Positions 1 through 7,249 of a DNA stretch of 9,044 nucleotides are shown here, piece after piece; the stretch's first letter is position 1, and every line of letters starts with the position of its first letter. The DNA is taken from positions 1 through 9,044 of the forward strand of contig JAFECY010000284.1 in the NCBI GenBank assembly GCA_018241865.1, given 5' to 3'. The notes below the pieces were generated by a model, which worked only from the letters and a program-made list of their open reading frames with translations, did no database searches and had not been told where the DNA came from. The position numbers and the translations under genes are program-made. This DNA comes from Pseudomonadota bacterium (GTDB lineage: Bacteria; Pseudomonadota; Gammaproteobacteria; Burkholderiales; Burkholderiaceae_D).

Positions 1-1
1 A

Positions 2-796
2 TCAGCTCCGCACATGGAAATCATGGCGCCGCCCGGCATGGAAGAAATGACCGAGCAAATCAAGTCGATGTTTTCCGGCATGGGCGGAGAACGCAAAAAA
101 AATCGCAAGCTGAAGATCAAAGAAGCGATGAAGTTATTGGTCGAAGAAGAAGCGGCCAAATTAGTCAACGATGACGAGTTGAAACAACAAGCCATCGCCA
201 ATGTCGAACAGAACGGCATCGTCTTCCTCGATGAAATCGACAAAATCGCCAGCCGCTCGGAAACCGGCAGCGCCGATGTCTCGCGCGCCGGCGTGCAACG
301 CGACTTGCTACCGCTGGTGGAAGGCACTGCCGTCAACACCAAATACGGCATCATCAAGACCGACCACATTCTGTTCATCGCCTCCGGCGCTTTCCATCTG
401 GCCAAGCCATCCGATTTGATTCCTGAACTGCAAGGTCGCTTCCCGATCCGGGTCGAACTGGAATCACTGTCGATTGCCGATTTCGAGCGCATCCTGACCG
501 GCACCGATGCCTGTCTGACGCGGCAATACCAAGCGCTGCTGGCAACCGAAAACATGACGATCGAATTTGCCGACAGCGGCATCAAGCGGCTGGCGGAAAT
601 CGCTTACTCGGTCAACGAGAAAACCGAAAACATCGGCGCGCGTCGGCTGTACACCGTGATGGAAAAATTGCTGGAGGAATTGTCCTACACGGCCGGCCAT
701 GAAAGCGGCCGGAGCGTGGTGATCGACGCCGCCTATGTCGAAGACAAGCTGGGCACGTTGGCGGTCAACGACGATCTGTCGCGTTACGTCTTGTAA
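2..796 (+). CDS. hslU: HslU, ATPase subunit of the HslUV protease (5' end cut off by the window)
   Basis: HslU is the AAA+ (Clp/Hsp100) unfoldase that feeds unfolded proteins into the HslV peptidase in the cytoplasm. The frame is open from base 2, so the gene begins before the window; about 180 N-terminal residues, including the Walker A motif, are outside. Counting from the first in-window Met (base 14), the visible landmarks are: the end of the I domain with [11 protein letters not shown] (2-12) and [11 protein letters not shown] (32-42); Walker [12 protein letters not shown] (68-78, acidic pair D73/E74); sensor 1 region LFIASGAF (120-127); the arginine-finger segment [12 protein letters not shown] (R142); and sensor 2 NIGARRL (R210). 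Adding 183 gives D256/E257, R325 and R393 of E. coli HslU as I recall it, so alignment is gap-free over this span. The C-terminus LSRYVL matches the tail that docks in HslV. hslV would be expected upstream. Nothing looks broken. Confidence 0.97.
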   Translation, partial: SAPHMEIMAPPGMEEMTEQIKSMFSGMGGERKKNRKLKIKEAMKLLVEEEAAKLVNDDELKQQAIANVEQNGIVFLDEIDKIASRSETGSADVSRAGVQRDLLPLVEGTAVNTKYGIIKTDHILFIASGAFHLAKPSDLIPELQGRFPIRVELESLSIADFERILTGTDACLTRQYQALLATENMTIEFADSGIKRLAEIAYSVNEKTENIGARRLYTVMEKLLEELSYTAGHESGRSVVIDAAYVEDKLGTLAVNDDLSRYVL

Positions 797-798
797 TC

Positions 799-1005
799 AT
801 GGCGAACAAGGCGCTCGCCAAGCGGCAGAAAATGACGCTACGCACCGAGCCGTCACGCCCGGCTCTCAAACCGCGCAATCCTCTCGTGGTGCCGGCCAGA
901 CAGCGCGTCGCCGGCCCGCACAAACAGACTGCGTCCGGCCAACGGCAGCAACAGCAACGTGATCTGGATCAGTTGCTGATCGATGCGAAAAAAACGAAGG
1001 AATAA
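799..1005 (+). CDS. Small, highly basic hypothetical protein downstream of hslU
   Basis: I do not recognise this 68-residue product. It has 16 Lys/Arg against 5 Asp/Glu, nine Gln including a QQQQ run at 50-53, several Pro, no Cys or Trp, no signal peptide and no membrane segment. It is probably mostly disordered, with a possible short helix near RDLDQLLIDAKK (54-65). The ATG lies two bases after the hslU stop codon, and no Shine-Dalgarno-like sequence is visible. Translation would therefore depend on ribosomes finishing hslU. Counting by eye, about 70 percent of third codon positions are G or C, as in neighbouring genes, which supports real coding. An overlapping frame at 735-962 is open too but starts inside hslU. 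The stop is 4 bases from the stop of the convergent gspC. The basic charge could suit nucleic-acid or ribosome binding, but that is speculation; a non-coding or decaying ORF remains possible. Confidence 0.6.
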   Translation: MANKALAKRQKMTLRTEPSRPALKPRNPLVVPARQRVAGPHKQTASGQRQQQQRDLDQLLIDAKKTKE

Positions 1006-1009
1006 GATT

Positions 1010-1540
1010 TCAGCGTTGCTGCGGCTGTGGCGGAGGCTGTGGCGCTTGACCAGCCGGCGGTGGTAAGTTGGTTAGAGGCGCATTGTTGACCGGCTCTGAT
1101 GCAGGGCTACCTGCCGGCGCCATTTGCAAACCATCCTGCGCGCGCGCACTTTCCGGCAGTTCGACTCGCTTGCTGACGCCGCCGTCGAGCAGCACCACAT
1201 ACAGCGGATGTACTTCTTTGACTGTCACGCCGGCCACAGCTTCGCCGCCCTCGCGCACCGGTTGCGCCGGCTTGCCATCGGCTGACAGGATCGCTACGCT
1301 TTCGCCCGGCGAGCCCGACATCACCACGCCCTTCAACTGAAAATTGGTTGCGACCGCAGCAGCCGGCCGACCACCAAACACGGCAGCAGCGGCATCGACA
1401 CGCACTTCGGCGCGCGGCGCTTGCGGCGGCGCCATCACCTGACGCGCTGCCGGCTTGAACAAAGTCATCCCCCACAAGGCCAGCGATACGCACAGCGCAA
1501 TGAACAAGATGAAACTCGCGATCAGGGGCAAACGCTTCAT
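1010..1540 (-). CDS. gspC: GspC, type II secretion inner-membrane protein (short form without PDZ domain)
   Basis: GspC links the inner-membrane platform to the secretin: in the family, its periplasmic homology region (HR) binds the N0 domain of GspD. This 176-residue protein has a short cytoplasmic N-terminus, one membrane segment (about 6-26, rich in Leu/Ile/Ala), a linker rich in Ala and Pro, and an HR-like beta domain at about 52-128. Recognisable pieces of the HR domain are FQLKGVVMSG (67-76), the SVAILS strand (81-86), VREGGEAVAGVTVKEV (95-110) and YVVLLDGG (114-121). The family is often 270-300 residues, with a C-terminal PDZ domain or coiled coil. Here the protein ends instead in a Pro/Gln-rich tail (about 159-176). 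It is the last gene of the operon, 13 bases after gspF, with a good Shine-Dalgarno sequence. Assignment rests on the HR pattern, topology and location; GspC-like is a safe wording. Confidence 0.88.
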   Translation of the reverse strand: MKRLPLIASFILFIALCVSLALWGMTLFKPAARQVMAPPQAPRAEVRVDAAAAVFGGRPAAAVATNFQLKGVVMSGSPGESVAILSADGKPAQPVREGGEAVAGVTVKEVHPLYVVLLDGGVSKRVELPESARAQDGLQMAPAGSPASEPVNNAPLTNLPPPAGQAPQPPPQPQQR

Positions 1541-1544
1541 GGAC

Positions 1545-1551
1545 TTTCCTT
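1545..1551 (-). promoter_or_regulatory. Ribosome binding site of gspC
   Basis: On the minus strand the 13-base gap between the gspF stop and the gspC ATG contains AAGGAAA. Its AAGGA core ends 6 bases before the start codon. This is one of the two clearest Shine-Dalgarno matches in the operon and fixes the gspC start. Confidence 0.75.
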
Positions 1552-1553
1552 GA

Positions 1554-2774
1554 CTATCGTACCAATTGGTTGATCTCGATGATGGGCATCAGCACCGCCA
1601 GCACAATCAGCAACACCACCACACCCATGGCCAAGATCAAAGCCGGCTCCAGCAACCCGGCGATGGTCAGCGCGCGTCGTTCGAGATCGGCTTCTTGCGC
1701 ATTGGAGGCACGTTCCAGCATGGCCGGCAATTCGCCGGTGACTTCGCCAGCGCGGATCATGTGGATCAGCATCGGCGGAAAATGCGGATGCGCCGACAGC
1801 GAACGCGCCAAGCCGACGCCTTCGCGTACCGAATTGGTGGCGTCCTCGACTTGCTCGCGCATGGCGACATTGGACAGCGTATCGCGGCTGGTTTGCAAGG
1901 CACGCAAAATCGGCACGCCGGAGCCGGTGGTGATTGCTAGCGTACTGGCGAAGCGCGCGGTGTTCAGGCTGCGCTCAAACTTTCCGTACAAAGGTGCGCT
2001 CAGCAACCAGGTATGCCAACGCAATTTGATGTCCGGGTTCTTCAACAGATTGCGCCAAATGATGTAGGCCGTCACCGCCACCACGGCGACGATCCAGCCG
2101 TAGTTGCGAACGAAATCCGAAATCGCCAACATCATCACCGTCAGGAAGGGCAGCTTCTGTTTGGTGTTGGCGAATACCGACACGATCTGCGGCACCACGT
2201 AGGACAGCAGAAAAATCACGATGGCAAACGCCACCACCGTCACGATGGCAGGGTAAGTGAAAGCCAGCTTAACCTTCTGCACCAGCGCATTGCGCCGCTC
2301 GATGTAATCGGCCAAGCGCGACAGCACACGCGCCAATTGACCGATCTGTTCGCCGGATGCCACCAGCGCGCGGTAAATATCGGGAAAGTCACGCGGGTGC
2401 TGCGCCAGCGCATCCGACAGCGACGCACCCGCCATCACCTCGGAGCGGATCGACGCAACTAGGTCGCGCATGTAATTGCGCTCGGCTTGTTCCAGCAAAG
2501 CGGTAAAGGCTTGCTCCAGTGGCAGCCCGGCTTCCAGCAAGCTGGCGAGCTGGCGCGTGAACAACGCTGTTTCCACTGTCGAAAGCTTGTCGCCGAAGGC
2601 GCGGGTTTTGGTGACGCCGGCCGCATCGACTTGCGTTTGAATCGCATCGACTGCCAGTGGCGTCAAGCCTTGCGTGCGCAAGTCGGCACGCGCAGCACGT
2701 GCGCTGTCGGCATTGAGTACACCTTTCTTGGTAGCGCCGCTGTCGTCAACGGCTTCGTAGCGAAATGCTGGCAC
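1554..2774 (-). CDS. gspF: GspF, type II secretion inner-membrane platform protein
   Basis: GspF is the polytopic inner-membrane protein at the centre of the T2SS platform, contacted by GspE and GspL; it is the homologue of PilC. At 406 residues it has the usual family length. It starts with the typical MPAFRYEAVD and contains the two repeated cytoplasmic T2SSF domains (about 69-192 and 272-394). Typical motifs are FTRQLASLLEAGLPLEQAF (72-90) in the first and its counterpart FASTLAITTGSGVPILRAL (275-293) in the second, each followed by a GE-x-x-G pattern (GEQIG 141-145; GEVTGELP 343-350). Membrane segments lie near 173-197, 225-243 and 376-400. The start is a GTG, chosen because the sequence from it matches the family N-terminus; an AAGG lies 11 bases upstream, a weak and rather distant ribosome site. 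It follows gspE by 13 bases and precedes gspC by 13. Confidence 0.97.
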   Translation of the reverse strand: MPAFRYEAVDDSGATKKGVLNADSARAARADLRTQGLTPLAVDAIQTQVDAAGVTKTRAFGDKLSTVETALFTRQLASLLEAGLPLEQAFTALLEQAERNYMRDLVASIRSEVMAGASLSDALAQHPRDFPDIYRALVASGEQIGQLARVLSRLADYIERRNALVQKVKLAFTYPAIVTVVAFAIVIFLLSYVVPQIVSVFANTKQKLPFLTVMMLAISDFVRNYGWIVAVVAVTAYIIWRNLLKNPDIKLRWHTWLLSAPLYGKFERSLNTARFASTLAITTGSGVPILRALQTSRDTLSNVAMREQVEDATNSVREGVGLARSLSAHPHFPPMLIHMIRAGEVTGELPAMLERASNAQEADLERRALTIAGLLEPALILAMGVVVLLIVLAVLMPIIEINQLVR

Positions 2775-2787
2775 GATGAGCGGAGCC

Positions 2788-4212
2788 TTATTCCTTGGTC
2801 ACGCGCAGCAGTTCGGCTTGCGTGGTCAGACCTTCTGCTAGCCAGCGTTCGCCATCCTCGCGCATCGTCCGCATGCCGTGCTTTTGCGCCACGGCGCGGA
2901 TGTCAGCTTCCGACGATTGATTGTGAATCAATGTGGCGATTTCTTCATTCGTCTGCAGCAATTCATACACACCAACCCGTCCCTGATAACCGGTATGACC
3001 GCACTGTTCGCAACCGACCGCATGCCACAGATGGCCGTCGTGACGACGGCAATGCGGACACAATTTGCGCACCAGACGCTGTGCCACCACACCGAGCAGC
3101 GATGACGACAGCAGGAAGGGTTCGATGCCCATGTCGAGCAAACGGGTGACGGCGGCGGCGGAATCGTTGGTGTGCAGCGTCGCCAGCACCAAGTGGCCGG
3201 TGAGCGAAGCTTGCACGGCAATCTGCGCGGTTTCGAGGTCGCGAATTTCGCCGATCATAATCACGTCCGGGTCTTGCCGCAGGATGGCGCGCAAAGCCTT
3301 GGCGAAAGTCATGTCGATCTTGGCGTTGACTTGCGTCTGACCGACGCCGCCGAGTTCGTATTCGATGGGATCTTCCACCGTCAGGATGTTGGTGGTGATG
3401 GCGTTCAGACGCGACAGCGCCGCGTACAAAGTCGTGGTCTTGCCGGAACCGGTTGGCCCTGTGACCAGCACGATGCCGTGTGGCTGCGCGATCAGACGAT
3501 CGAACTCCGGCAACACTTCCGGGCTCATACCGAGGTTGCTCAAATCAAGATGGCCGGCTTCTTTGTCGAGCAAACGCAGCACCGCGCGTTCGCCGTGACC
3601 GGTCGGCAAAGTGGATACGCGCACATCCACCGCCTTGCCGCCGATGCGCAAGGTAATGCGGCCATCTTGCGGCAGGCGCTTTTCAGCGATGTCGAGCTGC
3701 GCCATGATTTTGATGCGCGAGATCAATGAAGCGTGGATCGCTTTTTTCGGCCGCACGATGTCGCGCAGCGTGCCGTCGATGCGAAAACGCACGACCGAAA
3801 TCTGCTCGAAGGGTTCGATGTGAATATCGGATGCACCGTCGCGCAGCGCCTGGGTCAGCAAGGCGTTAATCATGCGGATCACCGGCGCATCGTCTGCCGA
3901 TTCGAGCAAGTCTTCGATGGCGGGCATGTCGCGCATCATCCTCGCCAGATCGAGATCGGATTCGTATTCGTCGATCACTTGCGCCGCATCGCCGCCGGAG
4001 CCGGCATAGGCTTGGGCGATGGCGGCTTCCAGTTCTTCGTGCGGCATGTTCTTCAACTTGACGCGGCCAAAGCGACGACCGATCTCGGCGATGGCAGCCG
4101 GTTTGGTGGCGGCCGACATCCAGACTTCGACCGGACCACCTTCGCTCGGACGTTGCGCCAACAAGGCGAAGTCGCGCGCGAAAGCGTAAGGCAGGAGGCG
4201 GGAATCCATCAT
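2788..4212 (-). CDS. gspE: GspE, type II secretion assembly ATPase
   Basis: GspE is the cytoplasmic hexameric ATPase that drives pseudopilus assembly, recruited to the membrane by GspL. The 474 residues comprise an N-terminal GspE/PilB-type domain (about 1-105), then the N2 region with ALRDGASDIHIEP (122-134) and RLPQDGRI (179-186), then the RecA-like domain. Motifs visible are Walker A GPTGSGKTT (252-260), the Asp box TVEDPIEYE (278-286), Walker B DPDVIMIGEIRD (314-325) and the His box TGHLVLATLHTND (338-350). A zinc-binding tetracysteine follows: C385/C388 and C401/C404, with only 12 residues between the pairs. All catalytic residues appear present. The start is one of two adjacent ATGs (4212 or 4209); the 29-base gap after gspD shows no purine-rich ribosome site, so initiation may be weak or coupled to gspD. 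PilB was considered, but position and the short C-terminal finger region favour GspE. Confidence 0.97.
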   Translation of the reverse strand: MMDSRLLPYAFARDFALLAQRPSEGGPVEVWMSAATKPAAIAEIGRRFGRVKLKNMPHEELEAAIAQAYAGSGGDAAQVIDEYESDLDLARMMRDMPAIEDLLESADDAPVIRMINALLTQALRDGASDIHIEPFEQISVVRFRIDGTLRDIVRPKKAIHASLISRIKIMAQLDIAEKRLPQDGRITLRIGGKAVDVRVSTLPTGHGERAVLRLLDKEAGHLDLSNLGMSPEVLPEFDRLIAQPHGIVLVTGPTGSGKTTTLYAALSRLNAITTNILTVEDPIEYELGGVGQTQVNAKIDMTFAKALRAILRQDPDVIMIGEIRDLETAQIAVQASLTGHLVLATLHTNDSAAAVTRLLDMGIEPFLLSSSLLGVVAQRLVRKLCPHCRRHDGHLWHAVGCEQCGHTGYQGRVGVYELLQTNEEIATLIHNQSSEADIRAVAQKHGMRTMREDGERWLAEGLTTQAELLRVTKE

Positions 4213-4241
4213 GGCGAATATCAGGTTCGGTTAGACGTGTA

Positions 4242-6455
4242 TCACTTCGGCGCAGCAGGCTGAGGCTGATTCTGCTGCTGACTTTGATTTTGCTGTGGCA
4301 CGCCCGGCAAAACTTGCAACAGCGAGCCACCTATCGGGCGGCCGTCTTGTAGCGGCGGCAGCACCGGCACTTGCATGCTCGGCAGCACCAAAGTCGATTC
4401 CGGTTGCGAATTGGACTGCGCATTGCGGATGAAATCGTAACGATCGGCCACCACACTGGCGCTGTGTTCGGCGCTGCGGATCACCACCGGCCGCAAAAAC
4501 ACCATCAAGTTTTTCTTGCTGCGTTTGCGGGTTTGGTACTTGAACAAATTGCCGAGAATCGGAATGTCGCCAAGACCGCGCACCTTCTCCGCGCCATCGG
4601 TCACCTGATCGGAAATCAAACCGCCCAGCACGATGATCTGACCGTCATCGACCAGCACATTGGTTTCGATCGAGCGCTTGGTGGTGATGATGCCGGCCGG
4701 ATTGGTATCGGACGCAATGTCGGAGGATTCCTGATAAATCGCCAGCTTGACCGTGCCGCCTTCCGAAATTTGCGGCTTGACCTTCAGCGACAAACCGATG
4801 TCCTTGCGCTCCACGGTCTGGAACGGATTGACGCCGGCCGCGCCACCTGAGGCGGCAGTGGTGTATTGACCGGTGATGAAGGGCACGTTCTGGCCGACGA
4901 TGATGCGCGCTTCCTCGTTGTCCAGCGTCAGCAGATTCGGCGTTGACAGGATATTGGTGTCGGCATCGCTTTCCAGTGCGTGCAAGACCGCACCCAGGCC
5001 GAGTTTGCCGAGTGCGTTCTGGCGGAAGATGCCGAGCGACATGCCGTTGCCGACTGTGGGGATAGTGGGCGTCGTCGTGGTCGTGCCGGTCGCGGCGGCG
5101 CTCGCGCCTGCCAGCGAGGTCGCCAGATTAACGAGGTTGTTACCGCCACTGCTGAACGAGGTCACGCCACCGACGCGATACCTGCTGGTGGAATCGCCCG
5201 ATAGACCCAGCCATTGCACGCCGAAATCGGCGGCCTTGTCAGCATTGACTTCGACGATCAGCGATTCGACATAGACTTGCGCGCGACGGGCATCGAGCTT
5301 GTCGATGACTTCGCGCAAATTGCGATAAACCGGCTCGCTGGCGGTGATAATCAAGGTATTGGTCGAGGCATCCGCTTGGATGTAACCGGCTGCCCCGCCG
5401 GAAGGCAGACTGGTCTGCGCCTGCTGACCGCCATTATTCATCTGGCCGGATTGCATGCCGGGGCTCTGTTGCCCAGCTTGCTGCGGCTGCGCCGCCGACA
5501 ACGACGAGGAAGAAGAAGCGGCCGGCGCAGCCGAGGTATCGGCCGAGACGATAGCGCGCAGGGTTTGCGCCAGCTTGGTCGCTTCGGCGTTACGCAAATA
5601 CACCACGTGCACATTGCCGGGATTGGCGGTCGGCTGATCGAGCTTGGCAATCAGCGATTTCGCCAACTCGGCGCGCGCCACCGAGCTAGCCTTAATCAGT
5701 AAGGAATTGGTGCGCGTGTCGGCCAGCAGCATGGTGCGCTCGGCACCGCCCGAGCCCGCCGACGGTTCCAGCAGACGGTTGACCATGACTGCCAGATCGG
5801 TGGCGATGGCATACCGCACCGGCACCACGTCGAAGTCGCCGGTCGCCGGCGCGTCGAGCGAGGCGATGATTTTGCCGATGCGCTTCAAATTGTCGGCGTA
5901 GTCGGTGATGACTAAGGAATTGGTGCCGGGATTGGCGTTGATGGTGTTGTTAGGCGAAATCAGCGGCCGCAGCACGGCCACCAGATTGGGCGCGGACTCA
6001 TAGTTCAAGCGGAAAATTTGCGTGACGATTTGATCGCCGCTGCGACCGGCACCGGCTTGAATCGGCCCGGCCTGCAATTTGGCGTCGGCTTCCGGCACCA
6101 CCTTGGAATACCCATCGCCCATCACGATGGTGTATCCCTGCAGACGCAGCGCCGAGGACAACAGATTGAAGGCTTGCGCCTTGGTCACCGGCTTTTCCGA
6201 AATCAGATTGATCGTGCCCTTGACGCGCGGATCGATGATGAAGGTGATGTTGCTGTAATGTCCGACTGCCTTGACCACCGACTCAATGTCCGCGCCAACG
6301 AAATTGAGCACGGCCTCGCCCTTGGCCGGTTCGCGACTATCGGCAGCAAACGCGGGAAGTAGCGGTTGCGCGAATGCGCACAGTAGCGCCGCCGTCATGC
6401 CAAGCCGCTTCCAGTTGGTTGGTTGTGGTATTGCCTTGCTAGATTTGATTGTCAT
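4242..6455 (-). CDS. gspD: GspD, type II secretion outer-membrane secretin
   Basis: GspD forms the multimeric outer-membrane channel through which folded proteins leave the periplasm. The 737-residue precursor has a Sec signal peptide (basic region with KR at 16-17, hydrophobic core about 19-35, likely cleavage after AFA at 37). Then come N0 (about 45-120, with NFVGADIESVVKAVG at 51-65), N1 (about 143-203), N2 (about 207-275) and N3 (about 280-390). N3 is interrupted by a Ser/Gln/Gly-rich stretch at about 305-356. The secretin domain spans about 392-660, with VYVESLIVEV (394-403), STPNLLTLDNEEARIIVGQ (504-522), VPFITG (524-529), a VERKDIGL strand (548-555) and the closing GLGDIPILGNLFKY (627-640). 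A 75-residue tail ends Pro/Gln-rich. The ATG overlaps the gspN stop by four bases (ATGA). PilQ is unlikely because the N-domain series is that of GspD and the neighbours are gsp genes. Confidence 0.98.
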   Translation of the reverse strand: MTIKSSKAIPQPTNWKRLGMTAALLCAFAQPLLPAFAADSREPAKGEAVLNFVGADIESVVKAVGHYSNITFIIDPRVKGTINLISEKPVTKAQAFNLLSSALRLQGYTIVMGDGYSKVVPEADAKLQAGPIQAGAGRSGDQIVTQIFRLNYESAPNLVAVLRPLISPNNTINANPGTNSLVITDYADNLKRIGKIIASLDAPATGDFDVVPVRYAIATDLAVMVNRLLEPSAGSGGAERTMLLADTRTNSLLIKASSVARAELAKSLIAKLDQPTANPGNVHVVYLRNAEATKLAQTLRAIVSADTSAAPAASSSSSLSAAQPQQAGQQSPGMQSGQMNNGGQQAQTSLPSGGAAGYIQADASTNTLIITASEPVYRNLREVIDKLDARRAQVYVESLIVEVNADKAADFGVQWLGLSGDSTSRYRVGGVTSFSSGGNNLVNLATSLAGASAAATGTTTTTPTIPTVGNGMSLGIFRQNALGKLGLGAVLHALESDADTNILSTPNLLTLDNEEARIIVGQNVPFITGQYTTAASGGAAGVNPFQTVERKDIGLSLKVKPQISEGGTVKLAIYQESSDIASDTNPAGIITTKRSIETNVLVDDGQIIVLGGLISDQVTDGAEKVRGLGDIPILGNLFKYQTRKRSKKNLMVFLRPVVIRSAEHSASVVADRYDFIRNAQSNSQPESTLVLPSMQVPVLPPLQDGRPIGGSLLQVLPGVPQQNQSQQQNQPQPAAPK

Positions 6456-7249
6456 TGTCTGAACTCTAATGCGATGAAATTCCTGTTGCCTTCTTTGCGT
6501 TGCTGGCCGAGCAGATTCAACAAATTGGCCAACTTGTCTTCATATCCTTGTGCCGCTTCCGCTTGACCGTAAAACCGTAGATACTCGTTCTCCAAGCTGC
6601 CGCCGCCGTTCAGCAACAGCGGCCCTTTACGCGTTTTCAAAGCCAACTTCGCTTGCTGCCCCTGCCAATCCATGTCGAGCAGATACGCTCCCAATGGCTT
6701 GATCGGCGATAGGCGCGCAGCCATGTCATTCAACTCCAGCGTGACCGTGCCATACACATTCACCACCTGCCCTTGTCGCGCCACCCGCAACGGCGCCCAC
6801 GACAGGCGCATCTGACCAGAAGGCTGGATGGTGTTCAGCGGCGCGCCCAAACTGCTCAACCGTTCTGCCGGCAACAGCAACGCCGCCGCGCCGATGCGCC
6901 ATTCACTCCAACTTCCTTGCACCGTCACGGCTTGCGGCAGAGTCAGCGGATTTTCCAGCGTCACATCGACCCGTCCCAACAACAACAGCGGCGATAAGCG
7001 CCAGTTGAAACGTCCCGGCAACAGCGGCGTCACCGGATCGCTGCCGCTCGGTGCTGCACCGATAAAAGCCGATCCGCGCCACAAGCTGCCGTCCGGCTCG
7101 CCCAACGTCAAGCGACCGCCACTTTGCTGCTCTACCAACGCCGCCATCCAGCTTGCCGGGAAAAACGCCACCAAGGTGAAGCCGATGCTGACGAACGCTG
7201 CCAGCAACCATAGCACGAGCTTGTGGATCCGGCCGTCGCAATAGAGCAC
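6452..7249 (-). CDS. gspN: GspN, type II secretion accessory protein
   Basis: GspN is a non-universal T2SS component, a bitopic inner-membrane protein with a periplasmic domain whose exact role is unsettled. The 265-residue product has a short N-terminus, one membrane segment (about 10-31) and a long beta-rich periplasmic part. Family-like features are the early GRLTLGEPDGSLWRGSAFIG segment (45-64), which resembles the conserved G-x-(I/L)-WxG pattern, FNWRLSPL (81-88) and the C-terminal block LANLLNLLGQQR..FIALEF (240-263). The start is a GTG whose G is also the last base of the gspM stop (TAGTG on the minus strand), with AGAG about 6 bases upstream inside gspM. The next Met is not until residue 35, beyond the membrane segment, so this start is the sensible one. 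The 3' end overlaps gspD by four bases. In the canonical order gspN is last; here it sits directly before gspD. Confidence 0.9.
   Translation of the reverse strand: MLYCDGRIHKLVLWLLAAFVSIGFTLVAFFPASWMAALVEQQSGGRLTLGEPDGSLWRGSAFIGAAPSGSDPVTPLLPGRFNWRLSPLLLLGRVDVTLENPLTLPQAVTVQGSWSEWRIGAAALLLPAERLSSLGAPLNTIQPSGQMRLSWAPLRVARQGQVVNVYGTVTLELNDMAARLSPIKPLGAYLLDMDWQGQQAKLALKTRKGPLLLNGGGSLENEYLRFYGQAEAAQGYEDKLANLLNLLGQQRKEGNRNFIALEFRQ

Noticed and set aside
95..102. Run of eight A in hslU as a possible slippage site
   Set aside because: It encodes Lys-Lys-Asn in a normal Lys-rich region; the frame continues to the conserved C-terminus and no downstream stimulating structure is evident.
693..712. Inverted repeat CCGGCC / GGCCGG with an 8-base loop
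   Set aside because: Six-base GC stems are common in this sequence; it is inside conserved hslU codons with no T-run after it, so it is not supported as a terminator or regulatory site.
735..962. Plus-strand frame of 75 codons overlapping the 3' end of hslU and the small basic ORF
   Set aside because: It starts inside hslU in a different frame and its product looks like a shifted reading; the frame at 799-1005 has better placement and third-position composition.
1011..1021. Small hairpin CAGC-GTT-GCTG at the end of gspC, considered as a terminator
   Set aside because: The stem is only four pairs, and on the minus strand the T-run is about 17 bases further downstream, so it does not fit an intrinsic terminator.
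2487..3149. Plus-strand open frame of 220 codons across the gspE/gspF junction
   Set aside because: It lies antisense to two well-recognised genes, has no family-like sequence, and long antisense frames are expected in GC-rich coding DNA.
3866..4330. Minus-strand open frame of 154 codons overlapping the gspD end and gspE start
   Set aside because: It is out of frame with both genes, Arg/Ser-rich as expected of a shifted reading of GspE, and shows no recognisable domain.
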